Assembly: GCA_008638375.1 (NCBI GenBank)
Contig: CM018052.1
Span: 2,529,001 to 2,593,000 of the forward strand
From: Nyssa sinensis
Taxonomy: Eukaryota; Streptophyta; Magnoliopsida; Cornales; Nyssaceae
Length of the DNA: 64,000 nt
Reading direction: 5' to 3'
Shown here: positions 24,296-36,801 of the stretch, piece by piece
Layout of the letters: each line of letters begins with the position of its first letter
Numbering within the stretch: position 1 is the first letter of the stretch
Made by a program: the position numbers and the translations under genes
The notes under the pieces: model-generated
Told to the model about the DNA's origin: nothing
What the model saw: only the letters and a program-made list of their open reading frames with translations
The model's database searches: none

Positions 24296-26291
24296 TTATT
24301 TATTTATTTTAGAATCTACCACTCTCCCTTTATTGTATATAAAATATACTTCCATATATTTTATATATCTTCTTAAAGTTAGTATCTTTGACCATTTTAT
24401 TACAGTTATATAAAATATAATTTCTATATATTTTATATACATATTATTTCCATTCCAAAATATTAAATTATGCAATGCCGTCCAATTTGGCATAAAATCG
24501 GGACTCGGTATTATTAATATTTATTTTACCAATTTTAAGTCACCGTTCGTATTTTATATTTTATGTATTTTATTCGCATGATAAATTTTTCTGTATCAAT
24601 TCTATTTATCCGTTTCGGCACTTAATCAGCTAGGTTAATTAATTTTCCGAGCATTTGTTATTTTCAGTGGTCTGAATTAATTTTATATTTTCTAATAATT
24701 AATTCAATCATGCTCACTGTACTTTGGGCTATTACGAATCGTTATCGTCACGTAATTTATTTTTTATTAAATCAAGGTACAGTCTTGGTTCATGTCGAAT
24801 TCTCGGGATATTACATTTGCCCTCGCACCATGGGGTTGGGGGTGTGACATGTATTTTCATAATCTAATTATAACTGGGTTGGGTTCAAGTTGGGTAGTTC
24901 TAGAACTGGCCTGATGCCAATTCATTGCCAGCTCCAGTTTTATGGTAACAGCATACATTCTACACGGTCAGCTTACCTCAACTAAACACATGCTTAGCCA
25001 AATCTAATTGGATGCCATATTGTTCATTTGCTTTTATTTTAACAGCCACTTGATTATTGTATGCAAGCCATCTTGACATGTTTACAAAAAAATTCTCTCT
25101 TCAGAGTTGTAATTTTCCTTTTTCTGCTAAGCTGCTGCTTTTTAACCCCTCTTTTAATTGGCAGGGATAGAACCATTGTTTGTATGCGAGGTTTAAACTT
25201 TTTATCCATGACTGCAGGGAAGGAGCCATCCCAGCTGTCACCCTGATACTTGGAGCAAACCTCCTTAAGGGTAATAACTGGTCTTTATGTTCATCTTTCT
25301 TATGTTTACTTTGGGCTAATTTGGTTCTGTATGGAAGATCTTTCGCATTGGCAAGAAGAAACTTGTGATTGTTCCTGGATTTTCTCTCAGGTTTACAGGG
25401 ATCAGGAATTCAGAAGTCCCTTGTTGTTGGCATCATAGTTGCTCGTTACATTGCTCTGCCTCTGATAGGCATTGTCATTGTTAAAGGGGCACTTCATTTT
25501 GGTTTGGTGCACCCAAATCCATTATATCAGTTTGTACTTTTGCTTCAATTTGCACTTCCACCTGCTATGAACATAGGTATGATTATCCTTCTGATTAAGT
25601 TGCATAACTGTCTGCCTCGCTACACTGTCATAATAAGTTCATAACTTATTTTCTACTGACATTCTGTCCTAGACTGAATATGAATAAAGTAATGCCACTC
25701 ATATCTGGCTTTCCTTTTTTTCTATAAATGGAAGCTTAGGCATGCCAGTTGATGTTTCACAACACATGCAAAAACACCTCTTGTTAGATTAGGTTTTGAT
25801 TCTTAATTTTGTCTAACTTTAAATGGAACTGGTTGCGCACTTGGGAATCATAACATAAGGAGGGGTGGGATCAATGCTAAAGCTTTATCGAGGGTCGCCT
25901 TGAAGCGAGGAGTCCACAAAATGCCTTGTACTTTGAAAAAGGGAAAGCTAAACAAGAAGTGAAAAACTCTTGCAGTCTTGTGGTCATTTTCAACTATGCT
26001 TACTATCTCTAATGTAAAACATTAGCTTTATATATTTCACAGTTAGTGCCTAACAAGTATTGGCTGCTATGCCTTTGGCATCAGTAGATCTAGGTGAACC
26101 CCCCCAGGTCTTAAAAATTGGAGTTTTTGACAACTCCAATGTGACAATACGTTGTATTTTTTGCAGGCACCATAACTCAGTTGTTTGGAGCTGGTGAGAA
26201 TGAATGTTCCGTTATTATGCTTTGGACTTATGGATTGGCTTCAATTTCACTCACTCTTTGGTCAACCTTATTCATGTGGCTGGTGGCTTGA
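11469..26291 (+). CDS. PILS: PIN-LIKES (PILS) auxin transport facilitator, 3' seven exons; 5' exons not in window
   Basis: Seven exons join with consistent phases: 11469-11590, 12365-12598, 16769-16861, 17117-17217, 25218-25270, 25391-25576 and 26167-26291 (stop TGA 26289-26291). All six visible introns are GT-AG. Together they encode about 304 residues without a stop. Landmarks are NLGNMLLIIIPAVCKEKGSP, YGLAYASLSMAIGAVYLWSY, a variable Ser/Glu-rich central loop (second visible exon), IVGFVVGLVPLIRK, AAPLRVMQDSASLLG, AIPAVTLILGANLLKG, QFALPPAMNIGTITQLFGAG and a final membrane segment ending FMWLVA. This is the C-terminal three quarters of a PILS protein (about 400 residues, usually ten membrane segments). 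Family members sit in the ER membrane and control intracellular auxin; that role is known for the family, not shown here. The first visible exon starts in phase 1, so the N-terminal exons lie left of the window or are lost. The fourth visible intron is 8 kb and filled with transposons. I do not assign a PILS subtype. Confidence 0.92.
11764..12384 (+). repeat. 157-bp tandem repeat spanning a PILS intron/exon junction
   Basis: Four nearly identical units lie at exactly 157-bp spacing; the marker AGTACATCTT falls at 11821, 11978, 12135 and 12292. Each unit contains the end of the intron and the first bases of the next exon (ATAGGAGCTGTTTAT). Only the last unit has the acceptor as CTTCAG|ATAGG (exon start 12365); the three earlier ones read CTTCATATAGG. 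The first unit is the most diverged. Confidence 0.9.
13145..13550 (+). repeat. Degenerate ~46-bp minisatellite, about eight units
   Basis: Units follow the pattern AGTACTATACGTATTGGG, then TTATAGGCCAACCTG and a short Y/G-rich link. Starts fall near 13153, 13203, 13249, 13297, 13339, 13384, 13430 and 13502. Spacing varies from 42 to 72 bp and units differ at many positions. Confidence 0.75.
13698..13807 (+). repeat. Minisatellite of 22-25 bp, five units
   Basis: The motif AAAATAGATTTTTGCGC (with a C/T-rich tail) recurs at about 13698, 13720, 13745, 13768 and, more diverged, 13791. It ends just before the TATAAAAAGG motif. Confidence 0.75.
13991..14580 (+). repeat. Diverged ~320-bp direct duplication
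   Basis: 13991-14308 and 14309-14580 align throughout with many differences. Both begin AGTAATCCTTA and share TTCAGTATT/TTTAGTATT, ACAATATTTATAAA, GGCTAAGAT and ACCTTATATAGTT in the same order. The block is intronic and non-coding. Confidence 0.65.
14581..15340. other. PILS intron sequence, nothing specific
   Basis: I see no exon, RNA gene or transposon signature. A 77-codon open frame at 14785-15018 matches no family I know, lies inside the intron and lacks splice-site logic. Confidence 0.4.
15354..15455 (-). mobile_element. tRNA-derived SINE
   Basis: On the minus strand the element reads TTGGGGTTGGATGAGTTGG (A-box-like TGGATGAGTTGG) and, about 35 nt on, GGTTCAACTCC, which fits the pol III B box GGTTCRANNCC. 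It ends in an A-rich tail, CCTATAAAAAAGAAAAAGGG. A 13-bp direct repeat, GTTGACTTCTATA, flanks it at 15341-15353 and 15456-15468, the expected target-site duplication. It lies in a PILS intron, antisense to the gene. SINEs of this kind are transcribed by RNA polymerase III and moved by LINE enzymes. Confidence 0.85.
15470..16768. other. PILS intron; TE-like but unassigned
   Basis: Part of this stretch (about 15600-15900) resembles non-coding transposon DNA by composition, but I cannot name a family or find edges. A (TC)n run of about 30 bp lies at 16677-16707. Confidence 0.35.
16677..16707. repeat. (TC)n microsatellite
   Basis: About 15 TC units, 62 bp upstream of a PILS exon. It may add to the pyrimidine tract but is too far away to serve as the acceptor tract itself. 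Confidence 0.9.
17218..19360. other. Left part of the 8-kb PILS intron, no element recognised
   Basis: A/T-rich non-coding DNA with A-runs near 18220-18238. No coding domain or transposon end was found. Confidence 0.4.
19369..19590. mobile_element. hAT-type MITE with 8-bp target duplication
   Basis: The 222-bp element starts CAGGGTTTGAAATAGCGGC and ends GTTATTTAAAACCTTG; the reverse complement of the end, CAAGGTTTTAAATAAC, matches the start as an imperfect terminal inverted repeat. GATGAAGT flanks it on both sides (19361-19368 and 19591-19598), an 8-bp duplication diagnostic of the hAT superfamily. Inside are the self-complementary GGCTGTTACATTACGTAACA region and a perfectly spaced 40-bp duplication (19439-19478 and 19479-19518, starting CGTTACACCCCGCTATCTC). 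It has no coding capacity, so it would need a transposase supplied elsewhere. Confidence 0.9.
19600..21106. other. Intron interior with an unassigned LTR-like part
   Basis: The stretch 20100-20480 has the look of a reversed LTR or leader: purine-rich, with CCCCTATATATAGGC at 20331-20345. No edges, polyprotein or PBS can be defined. The 118-codon minus-strand frame at 19696-20052 resembles no known family. Confidence 0.35.
21757..22090. repeat. ~165-bp subrepeat with 18-bp internal units
   Basis: The sequence GCTCAAAATGCCTGAACCTTCCC at 21790 recurs with small changes at 21955, and GTCGGTATCAGAGC at about 21889 recurs near 22062. Between them an 18-19 bp unit (ATAGCTCAAATAGAACGG) is repeated several times. 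All lie inside the solo LTR. Confidence 0.8.
24110..24300. repeat. (TG)n(TA)n compound microsatellites, two blocks
   Basis: A TG run followed by a TA run occurs at about 24111-24143 and again at about 24248-24290, the second followed by TTTA repeats. Both lie inside the solo LTR. Confidence 0.9.
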
Positions 26292-26867
26292 CTCTACGAC
26301 TTGAGATCTCTGGCAAGGGAAGAATCCTGCTACACATACTTTGTTGCTAGAAGATTTTGTGTGCAATTTTAGGATTTGGCACAGCAGAGACTCGGTGGTG
26401 TCTGCAAAAACCAAAAATGCTCTTTGTAACTGAAGCAGAGACTCACTCTAATTGGTTGTGTTGCAACAAAAAGGACACACCTCATTCATTGCCGTTGAAC
26501 GTCAAATATAACTGTTGTTGGTTGGAAATATTGCAATTTATTAGATGATTTTGGTTTCAATGTCGAAATTTATTCCACTGATATAAGAGATGTGATTAAA
26601 GCAAACTGAAAATGCTCTGTCAATGAAAAAGCAGTACACACACACACACACACAAAACCAAATTGTCATAGAAGTTACCATATAAGAAGATGTTTGGGCA
26701 ATCAGCCTCCTCCTACAACTTGTTGACACGACACAGAAATAATGCTTGAGGGAAGCAAATAATATTGATTACAGAAATATATCTGTTAGCTAGTAGTAGA
26801 TCATTAAAGCAACATTCCCAATCCAAGTAATAATTTGCTGAGAGGATTCTCTCAGTCTCAGTGTACT
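26292..26867. other. Convergent intergenic region, PILS and CDKB2 3' ends
   Basis: The PILS stop (26291) and the CDKB2 stop (26868) face each other across 576 bp, which should hold both 3' UTRs. A (CA)n run of about 9 units lies at 26636-26654. No transposon is visible, unlike almost all other intergenic DNA here. No polyadenylation signal can be assigned with confidence. Confidence 0.6.
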
Positions 26868-29094
<2,227 letters not shown>

Positions 29095-29095
29095 A

Positions 29096-29100
<5 letters not shown>

Positions 29101-29181
<81 letters not shown>
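29101..29181. repeat. (CT)n run, (GA)n in the CDKB2 5' UTR
   Basis: About 40 uninterrupted CT units on the + strand. In the sense of CDKB2 this is (GA)~40 ending six bases before the start codon. It probably lies in the 5' UTR. Plant GAGA-binding BPC proteins are known to bind such runs; binding here is inference. Confidence 0.9.
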
Positions 29182-29185
<4 letters not shown>

Positions 29186-29236
29186 TAGAATCAGTAACAA
29201 TAGCTCGGAATGACGGGTTCCTTCCCTTGGATGCCG

Positions 29237-29245
29237 ATTATAAAA
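29237..29245 (-). promoter_or_regulatory. Weak TATA-like element upstream of CDKB2
   Basis: In the gene's sense the sequence is GTTTTATAATCGG, about 145 bp before the ATG. It would place transcription start about 110-120 bp upstream of the ATG, just outside the GA run. The match to the consensus is only moderate in this orientation. Confidence 0.35.
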
Positions 29246-29274
29246 CCCTTTGGTGGGACTCTTTGATCGTTGGG

Positions 29275-29285
29275 CCTAACGGCAA
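29275..29285 (+). promoter_or_regulatory. MSA-like site 1 (MYB3R binding)
   Basis: CCTAACGGCAA fits the mitosis-specific activator consensus YCYAACGGYYA at 10 of 11 positions with an intact AACGG core. It lies about 185 bp upstream of the CDKB2 start codon. MSA elements drive G2/M transcription of B-type cyclins and CDKB genes through three-repeat MYB proteins. Confidence 0.65.
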
Positions 29286-29362
29286 CATTTTTTGAAATTC
29301 AAATGTCCGCCACAACTGGGAGCTAATAGTTTTCCATAAATGCCCCTGTACTTTTTTAATTA

Positions 29363-29373
29363 TAACCGTTACG
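29363..29373 (-). promoter_or_regulatory. MSA-like site 2 (MYB3R binding)
   Basis: On the minus strand CGTAACGGTTA fits YCYAACGGYYA at 10 of 11 positions, core intact. It is about 270 bp upstream of the ATG, in the gene's own orientation. The two sites lie 88 bp apart in opposite orientation. Confidence 0.65.
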
Positions 29374-29425
29374 ATTCTGGGGCGCGCATGTCCAGGTGAG
29401 CATGCGGGGAATACACTCGAAAACA

Positions 29426-29605
29426 ATATATAAAATCGGTAAAATAGAAATATAAAAAATTATTTTTATGAGAATTTTGTGTGTTATCATCAAAATGGTT
29501 GAAACTCAGTGGTTAAAAGCAAAGGCTCTATGCTGAGACAAATGGATAGGGATTTAATAATATCGATTGGTTAGATTTTTCAATAAATATAAAAAAGGAA
29601 TAGCA
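29426..29605 (+). repeat. Repeat X, first copy
   Basis: This ~180-bp segment (from ATATATAAAATCGGTAAAA to AAAAAAGGAATAGCA) recurs at 51656-51881. Shared blocks include TTTTATGAGAATTTTGTGTG, TTATCATCAAAATGG, GAGACAAATGGATAGGGATT and TCGATTGGTTAGA. It ends exactly where the nested LTR block begins. Confidence 0.85.
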
Positions 29606-32139
29606 CTGTTAGTAACACTCCAATCCGATTAATAAAAATTAAGTCACTAATTAAATATTAGGAACCTAAAAAAATTTGATTAAGATGACGAAGGATAAAA
29701 TAAAATGAATAAGAACGGTGGTACGTAAAAGAAATTTAAACAACAAGACTTCGACTAACGAAGTTGATACGTGAAAAACCTGAACAAAATTATAAGTCTT
29801 CCATTTATTAAATCGACACGAATAAGAATACAAGTGTAACACATTGTTTCGATTAAATAATAATTAGGTCGTTAATTAATAATTAGTAACCCATAATTAA
29901 ATATTGAGAAAATTTTATCAGAAAATAAATGACGATTTCAAAAATGCCGAGGCCTTAATTAACGAAGTTGACTCCGGAAAAACTAATCTATGGCTACGAT
30001 TTATAAAATCGATACATGAAGGAGTGAATATTAAATTCAAATTCAAAAAAGAGAAAATAATGCAAAAAGTTAAAATAAATAAATTAAAGTGTCAAACAAG
30101 GCATAAGATAAAAGTGGCCAAAAAGAGGCAAAAAGGGTTGAGCATGGGAATTGATCTCTAGACCAAATAAAGTAATAAAATTTAAACACCCAAAAATAAC
30201 CAAGTGGGCTACCAGCACTTTTGTGCTTAAATATGCAACTTATATTTATATTTATACATCAAAATAAAGCCCCACCTCTCAAATTGGCCAATGGCCATTC
30301 ATGCAGCTAAAACAAAATATAAAAAAATAAGACTATATATGTGTGTTGCGCGTGTTGTGTGAATTCAGAAAAGGAATCAGAAATCAGAGTGGATGTGGGT
30401 GGTTAGAGAGTGAATGAGGTAGAAAGGGAAAGTGAAGAAGGAAGAGAAAAAGAAGAAGAAGAAGAAAAGGAGAAGGGTTGCATGCATGGCTGCCCTAACC
30501 TGAAGGAAATCACCAACCAAACCGAGCAACAAAAAGGAGAGGAGAGTCACTGTTAAGGGGTAAAAACACAAAACCCATATTTTTCTCTCTCTAAGAATTT
30601 TTTCGTGTACAAGTTGTTTTGGGTTCAGTTGTTGCATGCATGGCATTTAGGGCTTGTCATCTTGAATAGGAGTGAAATTGTGGACCCTAGAATAGCCCAA
30701 AACTCTAAGTTGTACATAATTTCCATGGATGGACCTTCATTGGTACAGGTCTGAAATCATCTAAACCAAACCACATTTGGCTTGTTGAAACCTTGAATAG
30801 ACCCCCAAAGTGTTTTAAAAACTCTAATTCGAGACCCAGAAGCCTAGGAAAAGACCTTCAAATCACCACATACAAGTTTTAATTTTTAGTCACAATCTTC
30901 ACAACTCGTTGTAAAACCTGATTTTGAGAATGGGGGCTTGAACCCCATGATAAAGAGATCACAATAAAAGAAACCCCATGAGTTTTGGGCCAAAAATGAG
31001 CATGTATGGCTGAGTTGCAGGTCTTGGCTATTGAACTCCCAATCGTGATCATGGGCTCAAATCAAGCTCTCAAATGAATGCCAAGGTGTTGCTAGGACAC
31101 CCAGTAATTCATAGCACCTAAAAACAGAGAGATTCAATGATTGAAACCTCACAAAATTGAAGAAACTAAAAAACTGTAATACCCTGACCCAAAATAAAAT
31201 AGAATAATTCCATTTATATCCCAAAAGAGTCAAATAATAAGACCGAAATTTGACCAAGCCATGAGCATAGTACCAAAAGTAAACCGAGATCAGATTCAGG
31301 CCAAGAATAATAGACCCCAAAATGTACCGAATCATTCTGGTACTTAGTATATAGTAATGAGTACATATACCAAGGTAAATAGTAGAAACTATGATCTCAA
31401 GGAATCACGAGATTAGGACAAGCCAAGTACGAACAGACCAAGCTGAAAAATGTAAAACCAAAAGAGACCGAGCTAGCATAGTAAGTTATGTACAGAATAG
31501 ACACGTAGTTCGAAGCAAATAGTACGATTCACCAATAGAGGGATATATGATATTTAATATACGAGAAGTAAATTGCAAGCAACCCCGAGTATCCAGGAGC
31601 ACCATACGAGAAACTCAAACAATACAGAAAATCGTTCCCGTAGGGCAGTATATGCCTTGATATGCGCACCAAGTATCCTTAGTTATTTTCATCTTAGTAG
31701 TTATATTTCCACCCTAGTATATACTAAGTTTGGGGACAAACTTATTTTAAGGGGGAAAGAATGTAATACCCTGACCTAGGTTAGCACGTAAATCGAGGTA
31801 GACCGGGTCGAGTAGTGTACTATTAGTTGTAACCCGAGCTGTTTAAGCTCTATATCATGATATCATATGTACTGAACGATTTTAGAATATGAATGGTTTC
31901 GATTTCTATAGTCAATACCAAGCTACTCAGAGCCAAGCACCGTAAGACGTGCACGTACGCAGACACATGCATGTGTGTATAGGTCTTCAAAAATGAGCGT
32001 ATGTACGTGTGAATAAAAATGTGTGTGCATATGTATAAGTGAGTGTATATACATGTACAAACTAAGTATAAATATATGTATAATTAAGCGTATATATAAT
32101 GTATACATAAAGTAATATAACTACATGTATATAATATAC

Positions 32140-32272
32140 AAATATCTATATATATATATATACACACACACAGAGCATGCAAAGCATGCTTGTGAGTATG
32201 TGATTAAGAGTGTCGGCCAGAGAGTGAGGTGTGTGTGTATGTGTATTGTTGTGTGTGTGATTGATATAATAT

Positions 32273-32315
<43 letters not shown>

Positions 32316-32439
32316 TCCTGATAAACTAATCAAGAAAAAGAAATCAAAAAAGATAGAAAAGAAAGGCAGGAAATATCAAGGAATTGGTCAAGAAAATAGG
32401 CTGGAAAGTAAGGGGCCAAGGCAGTTGTGTGGTGTTTGT

Positions 32440-32483
<44 letters not shown>
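32140..32483. repeat. Cluster of (TA)n, (AC)n and (GT)n microsatellites
   Basis: Runs of TA at about 32147-32162, 32283-32311 and 32441-32483, with AC and GT runs between, inside family B. Open frames here translate only as I/Y/H/T repeats. Confidence 0.9.
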
Positions 32484-32485
<2 letters not shown>

Positions 32486-33426
32486 GTTGAGAGAAAAATA
32501 AACCAAAAGAAAGAAGGGGTGTGAGGAGCTGAGGTCTGAATTGGAATTAGAGCAAGTAGGAGAGCAACATAGGAAGAAGAAAAGGGAACCACTGCAAACA
32601 GAAAAATCCAAGATTCAAGTGAGTGGAAAAAAAAAAAAGTCTCTTCTTTTTTTAAGATTTAAAGATATTCATATAGTTTGAACTGTAAGATCTTAAAGAG
32701 CATAAAAAATGGATTAAATTGCAATTTGAATCAAATTAAAAGATCAAGAATTGAAGTAGAAATCAACAGTTGCAGGTTTTAGGAATAAATTGAATTTCTA
32801 ATATTTTATGTGTTAAACTTAAATTTAACAATGGGAAATTATTGATATAAAATGCAAAAAAAGATTAGAATAAATTTAGAGTTGAAACAGTAGAGGAAAA
32901 GGCTCAAAATTGAAAAATCTCAGTTGATCGGAGTTTCAGTTTTCCTCAATTTCGGGTAGATTTAGTGAATGAAATTGGAAACTAAGGTTGGATTCATGAT
33001 CTCCATGAAATCTAGAAGAAGAATCCATTGAGCTGAGGTTAAAAATTAGATAGAAAAAGGTTGCCATCCCCGGAGAAGGCGACGGAACCATACCAGAAAG
33101 TCCGGGAGACGATGAACAGTGTCTTCCTCGAAATGGCACCGTGTTGGGGCATATGGCCTTGATACTGCATCATTTTGAAGGTTACTGTTTTAAATTTAAA
33201 ACTTAAATTTGGAGTGTTTGTCTACAGGCTTCAGAAATTAAAATAGGAATTGAATTGGGGATGGGGATATGCTATTTCGGTTTAGGACTAGCCACTGTTT
33301 GGCTTCAATAGTTAAGGAAAAAAATTGCGCAGGGGCACAGCCCCTACGAATTGAACGTGCGACCTATTGGAAGTGAAGCCCAGCCCAAACCGTTTTGATA
33401 GGCAAGCCCGTGTGGATTATTTTGCC

Positions 33427-33465
<39 letters not shown>

Positions 33466-36400
33466 AAAATCATATTAAATTAATTTAATTAATTTAATAA
33501 ATAGTAAAATAATGTGAAGTCCAATTTAAACAAATAAATAATGTATTTTAACTATCTAGGGCATTTTGAGACCAATGGTGAGATCCGTTTTGCGAGACGA
33601 GACTCCGAAAAATAAAAGACACGTAAAAGTACAAAATGACTATTTTGCCCTTTTTAGCACAAATGTCTGAATTGAATTCCGCTAAAGCCTAAACTGACTT
33701 TCTTCGACGTCCAGATTCAATAGAAGAGTTTATTTTAGTAAAAGAGAAAATTATAGCATAGAGGCATAAAATTTGATGAATAACATAATTCATGTAGCGA
33801 TAGACTAAGACGTATTTTATGAATCTTAGGGACACCGAAGGGCAAGGAGAAGGTAGTCTAGATCCTTCTATTTTAGAGACAGTAAAAGGTAAGTAAAATC
33901 CGATCTTTGCATGTGTTACTTTCCAGCCATGTCAATAGTTCTTCTACATATTGTTATATATAATCTATACATACTATTTAGCCACATTGATATTGCCCTA
34001 TCATGTGGGAAGCAGTTATTGATTTCTATATATATCTCAATCATGATTGTACACTTGTGCATGAATTCCTTTTTGTACACTTGTACCTAAGGCCGTAAGG
34101 GCCAAACACTTATTGTAACACCCCGACCCGATTAAAGGATAATTAAGCCACTAATTATTAATTAGTGACCTTTAATAAAATATTGAGAAAATTTAATCAG
34201 GAATCTTTCGACGGTCATGATAGACCAATAAATAATTAAAGGCGTCAAGAGAGGAGGGTGTAATACCCGAACCTAATTACTAATTAATTAGGTGAAATGA
34301 TGTCATTTTAACACTGTGAAAACTCGAATTAACAAACTATGACGACCACCAAGAAATAATAATTGACACAAGGCTTTTGACATTGAGGCTAACCAAACTA
34401 AGAAACCACTAGAAGAAACTGCTTCAAAAAAGGAGCAATAGAAAAGGAAATATTAAGGAAATAGCCAAAATGAAAATCTGTGCCAGCCAAACGAGGCATA
34501 AGCCCAAATTAAGGGAAAAATGCCAAAATGTGAGGCCAAGGGGATTTGAACCCTTGACCAAGTAGGGTAAGACTCTAAGCACCCCAAAAAAAATATACCG
34601 AGTGGGCTGTCAGAACTTTTGTGCTTAATTATGCAACATAATTATATATGAACCTAAATTACCTAAACCCACCTCCCAAATTGGCCAATGGCCATACATG
34701 CAAACCCCTTATCATCAACTGAACCTTTCCACATCAACTCACATCACCCTCTGATTCAGCCATATGATTACACCTGAATCTTTGATGTGCAAGCATACAT
34801 GGCGATATATGTATAGGTATGCACTTACACACTTTAGAACACTTCAAGTGAGTGTGTGCTGTGTATTTAGACTGTGTGTGTGAGTAACATTGTGTGTGCG
34901 TGAGGCTAAAGAGAGATTAGAGAGAGAGGGACCTTGTGTGTGAGGTAGATGTGTTTGTGTGTCCCATTTGAAGGAGTACAAGAAGAAAATGGGAGGACTG
35001 AACCCTACCTGCAAGGTGGACAAGCTCTAAAAGCTTAGTTGTGAGCCAAGGAGGAGCAGTAGTTGACTAGAAGGTATAAAATACCCAAAACCCAGGATTT
35101 TCTTTTTAAGTTTTGCTTACTGTTCAGTCTTTTGAGTACCTATAAACTGCATACATGTACCTGCAATGTTGAGGGTAAGAAATAGGGGTAAAAATGGACC
35201 CTAGATGACTCAAAATAGTGGACCGTACGACCAACCTCCATGGATGACGACCTTGAAGCTTGGGTCTGAATCGACCAAAGCAGGACCCCTTTCTTTCATT
35301 TTAGACTACAATGAGATCTTTTAAGGGTTCCAAATCCGTTGGAATCATCTCAAATTGCTAAGGGATAAGGGAGAAAACCCCATTTACAATCACGGTTCAG
35401 AAATTAGGTTCCTTGAAATTAAGCCCTAGAACTAATTCTTGGAATGTGGTTTGAAAGCCACTAGACTGAGGGTCATGTTGAGACAAACCACGCATGAAAT
35501 GGTGATGAAATGACCATTTATGAGTCACTTATAGACCGCGACTATCCAACCCACCATGGCTCTTAGAGCTTGATTCGAGCCCTAAGACAAATGCCAAAAT
35601 GTTTCCTAGACCTTCAGTGATCGATACCATTCAAAACAGAAAGAAGAAGCATCCTAAAAAGCCACGAAATTGGAAAACTTGAAAACCAGAAACTAGGGCA
35701 ACAATAGCCCTAGGTGATGAAGAAGATGACGAGTCAATCGAGTCGACTCGCCCAACTTGTTCAGATCGAACGTGTCGACTCAGACACGTGTTGAATTGCG
35801 GGATAGCCATCGCATTAATGAAACGACGTCGTTGGGTTTTAAATTAAAAATTGAAGTTGGTCTGTTTGGTTACAGCTGTATGAAATTGGAATTAGGAATG
35901 CGGATAACCCAAACCGTGAATAAGGTGAATAACTGGGATATGCTGTACCGATTTTCTGAACTGACCTGAACCGGCTGGTTCAGTGAGTATTGGACCGGTT
36001 TAGGGTTTTTAAGCCCAGAACCCACTAGTTCAGACTAGAATTTGGAGAATTTGTAATCTAACCCCAAAAATTTTGAATAATTTCACTAGGTCTCAAGTAG
36101 TAAAATAATTAAAATATTATTTTAATATTTTTTTAAATAGAAAAAATTATAAAAATGCCCCTAAGTCAAAAATGCGTCAAACAAAGTCCAAATAAAATAA
36201 ATGAATAGTGTATATTGACTATTTTGGACATTCTAAACCCAATGGTGGGGTCCGTTTCATGAGATGGGACCTCAAAAAATAAAGACACGTAAAAATATAA
36301 AATGACCAAATTACCCCAAGTGCCCTTAAAGCCAAATGGAAACCCGAGAAGGTCTAAATCGACTTTCTTCGACGTTCTGGACCTAATAGTGAGGTCCATA

Positions 36401-36513
36401 TTATGAAATGAAGAACGAAAAAATATGACATAGAATTAAACCTTATGATCTTATGAAGCTACTAGAAGAGTAATGAATTAAAATGAATTCCTAACACGTT
36501 AATTGTGTTTTAG

Positions 36514-36801
36514 GTAGTAACTATCATAGATAAGCAGAAAGCCTTCATGGAGGAGCTTTTATGGGAAAGCAAAATAGTAAAAAGAAAAAGAAGGATTGCC
36601 AAAATGTGTGAGATTGTCTCGGTTAGGCCCTTTATATATAAAGCCCCTATCGTCCCAATAGGACGATTTATGAAAGAAGCAGTGGCAAGGAAACTTGCTG
36701 AAGTAAAATTGAAGGAAGAAGAAGAGGAACGAGAAAACACCGAAACATTAAGTCAAATGCTACGGAGGTTGAAAAAGGGCAAAGGAAAGGTACAGCAGTA
36801 G
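36514..36801 (+). CDS. Unrecognised 95-codon open frame in the exon-like block of LTR4
   Basis: The frame is open from exactly the predicted acceptor (GTGTTTTAG|GTAGTAACT; the TAG at 36511-36513 would be the in-frame stop) to TAG at 36799-36801; its first ATG is at 36547 (84 codons). The product is basic and charged: a KRKRRIAK cluster near the start, a middle part with FIYKAPIVPIGRFMKEAV, an acidic run LKEEEEEREN in a likely helix or coiled coil, and a lysine-rich end RRLKKGKGKVQQ. I recognise no family. The last ~45 nt align, in the same frame, with the 54-nt exon-like blocks of the other family-A copies, which lack the rest. A donor, ATAAG|GTGAGTAAT, follows at 36821/36822. It may be an element protein, a captured host exon or chance. 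Confidence 0.35.
   Translation, partial: VVTIIDKQKAFMEELLWESKIVKRKRRIAKMCEIVSVRPFIYKAPIVPIGRFMKEAVARKLAEVKLKEEEEERENTETLSQMLRRLKKGKGKVQQ

Larger units (their letters stand above)
21112..24815 (-). mobile_element. Reversed solo LTR of 3.7 kb, target duplication TTTGC
   Basis: On the minus strand the unit runs from TGTAATATCCCGAG (24815) to GCGGGATGTGACA (21112), the head and tail style of the long gypsy LTRs further right. TTTGC flanks it exactly (21107-21111 and 24816-24820), so it is a complete insertion. It contains no polyprotein, as expected for a solo LTR left by recombination between two LTRs. Inside are a ~165-bp subrepeat (21757-22090), an (AT)n run at 21665-21697 and a (TA)n run at 23536-23562. 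It sits in the large PILS intron, antisense to the gene. Confidence 0.85.

Noticed and set aside
32121..32611. Several overlapping open frames on both strands
   Set aside because: They are translations of (TA)n, (GT)n and (AC)n microsatellites (I/Y/H/T/V/C runs) without any domain.
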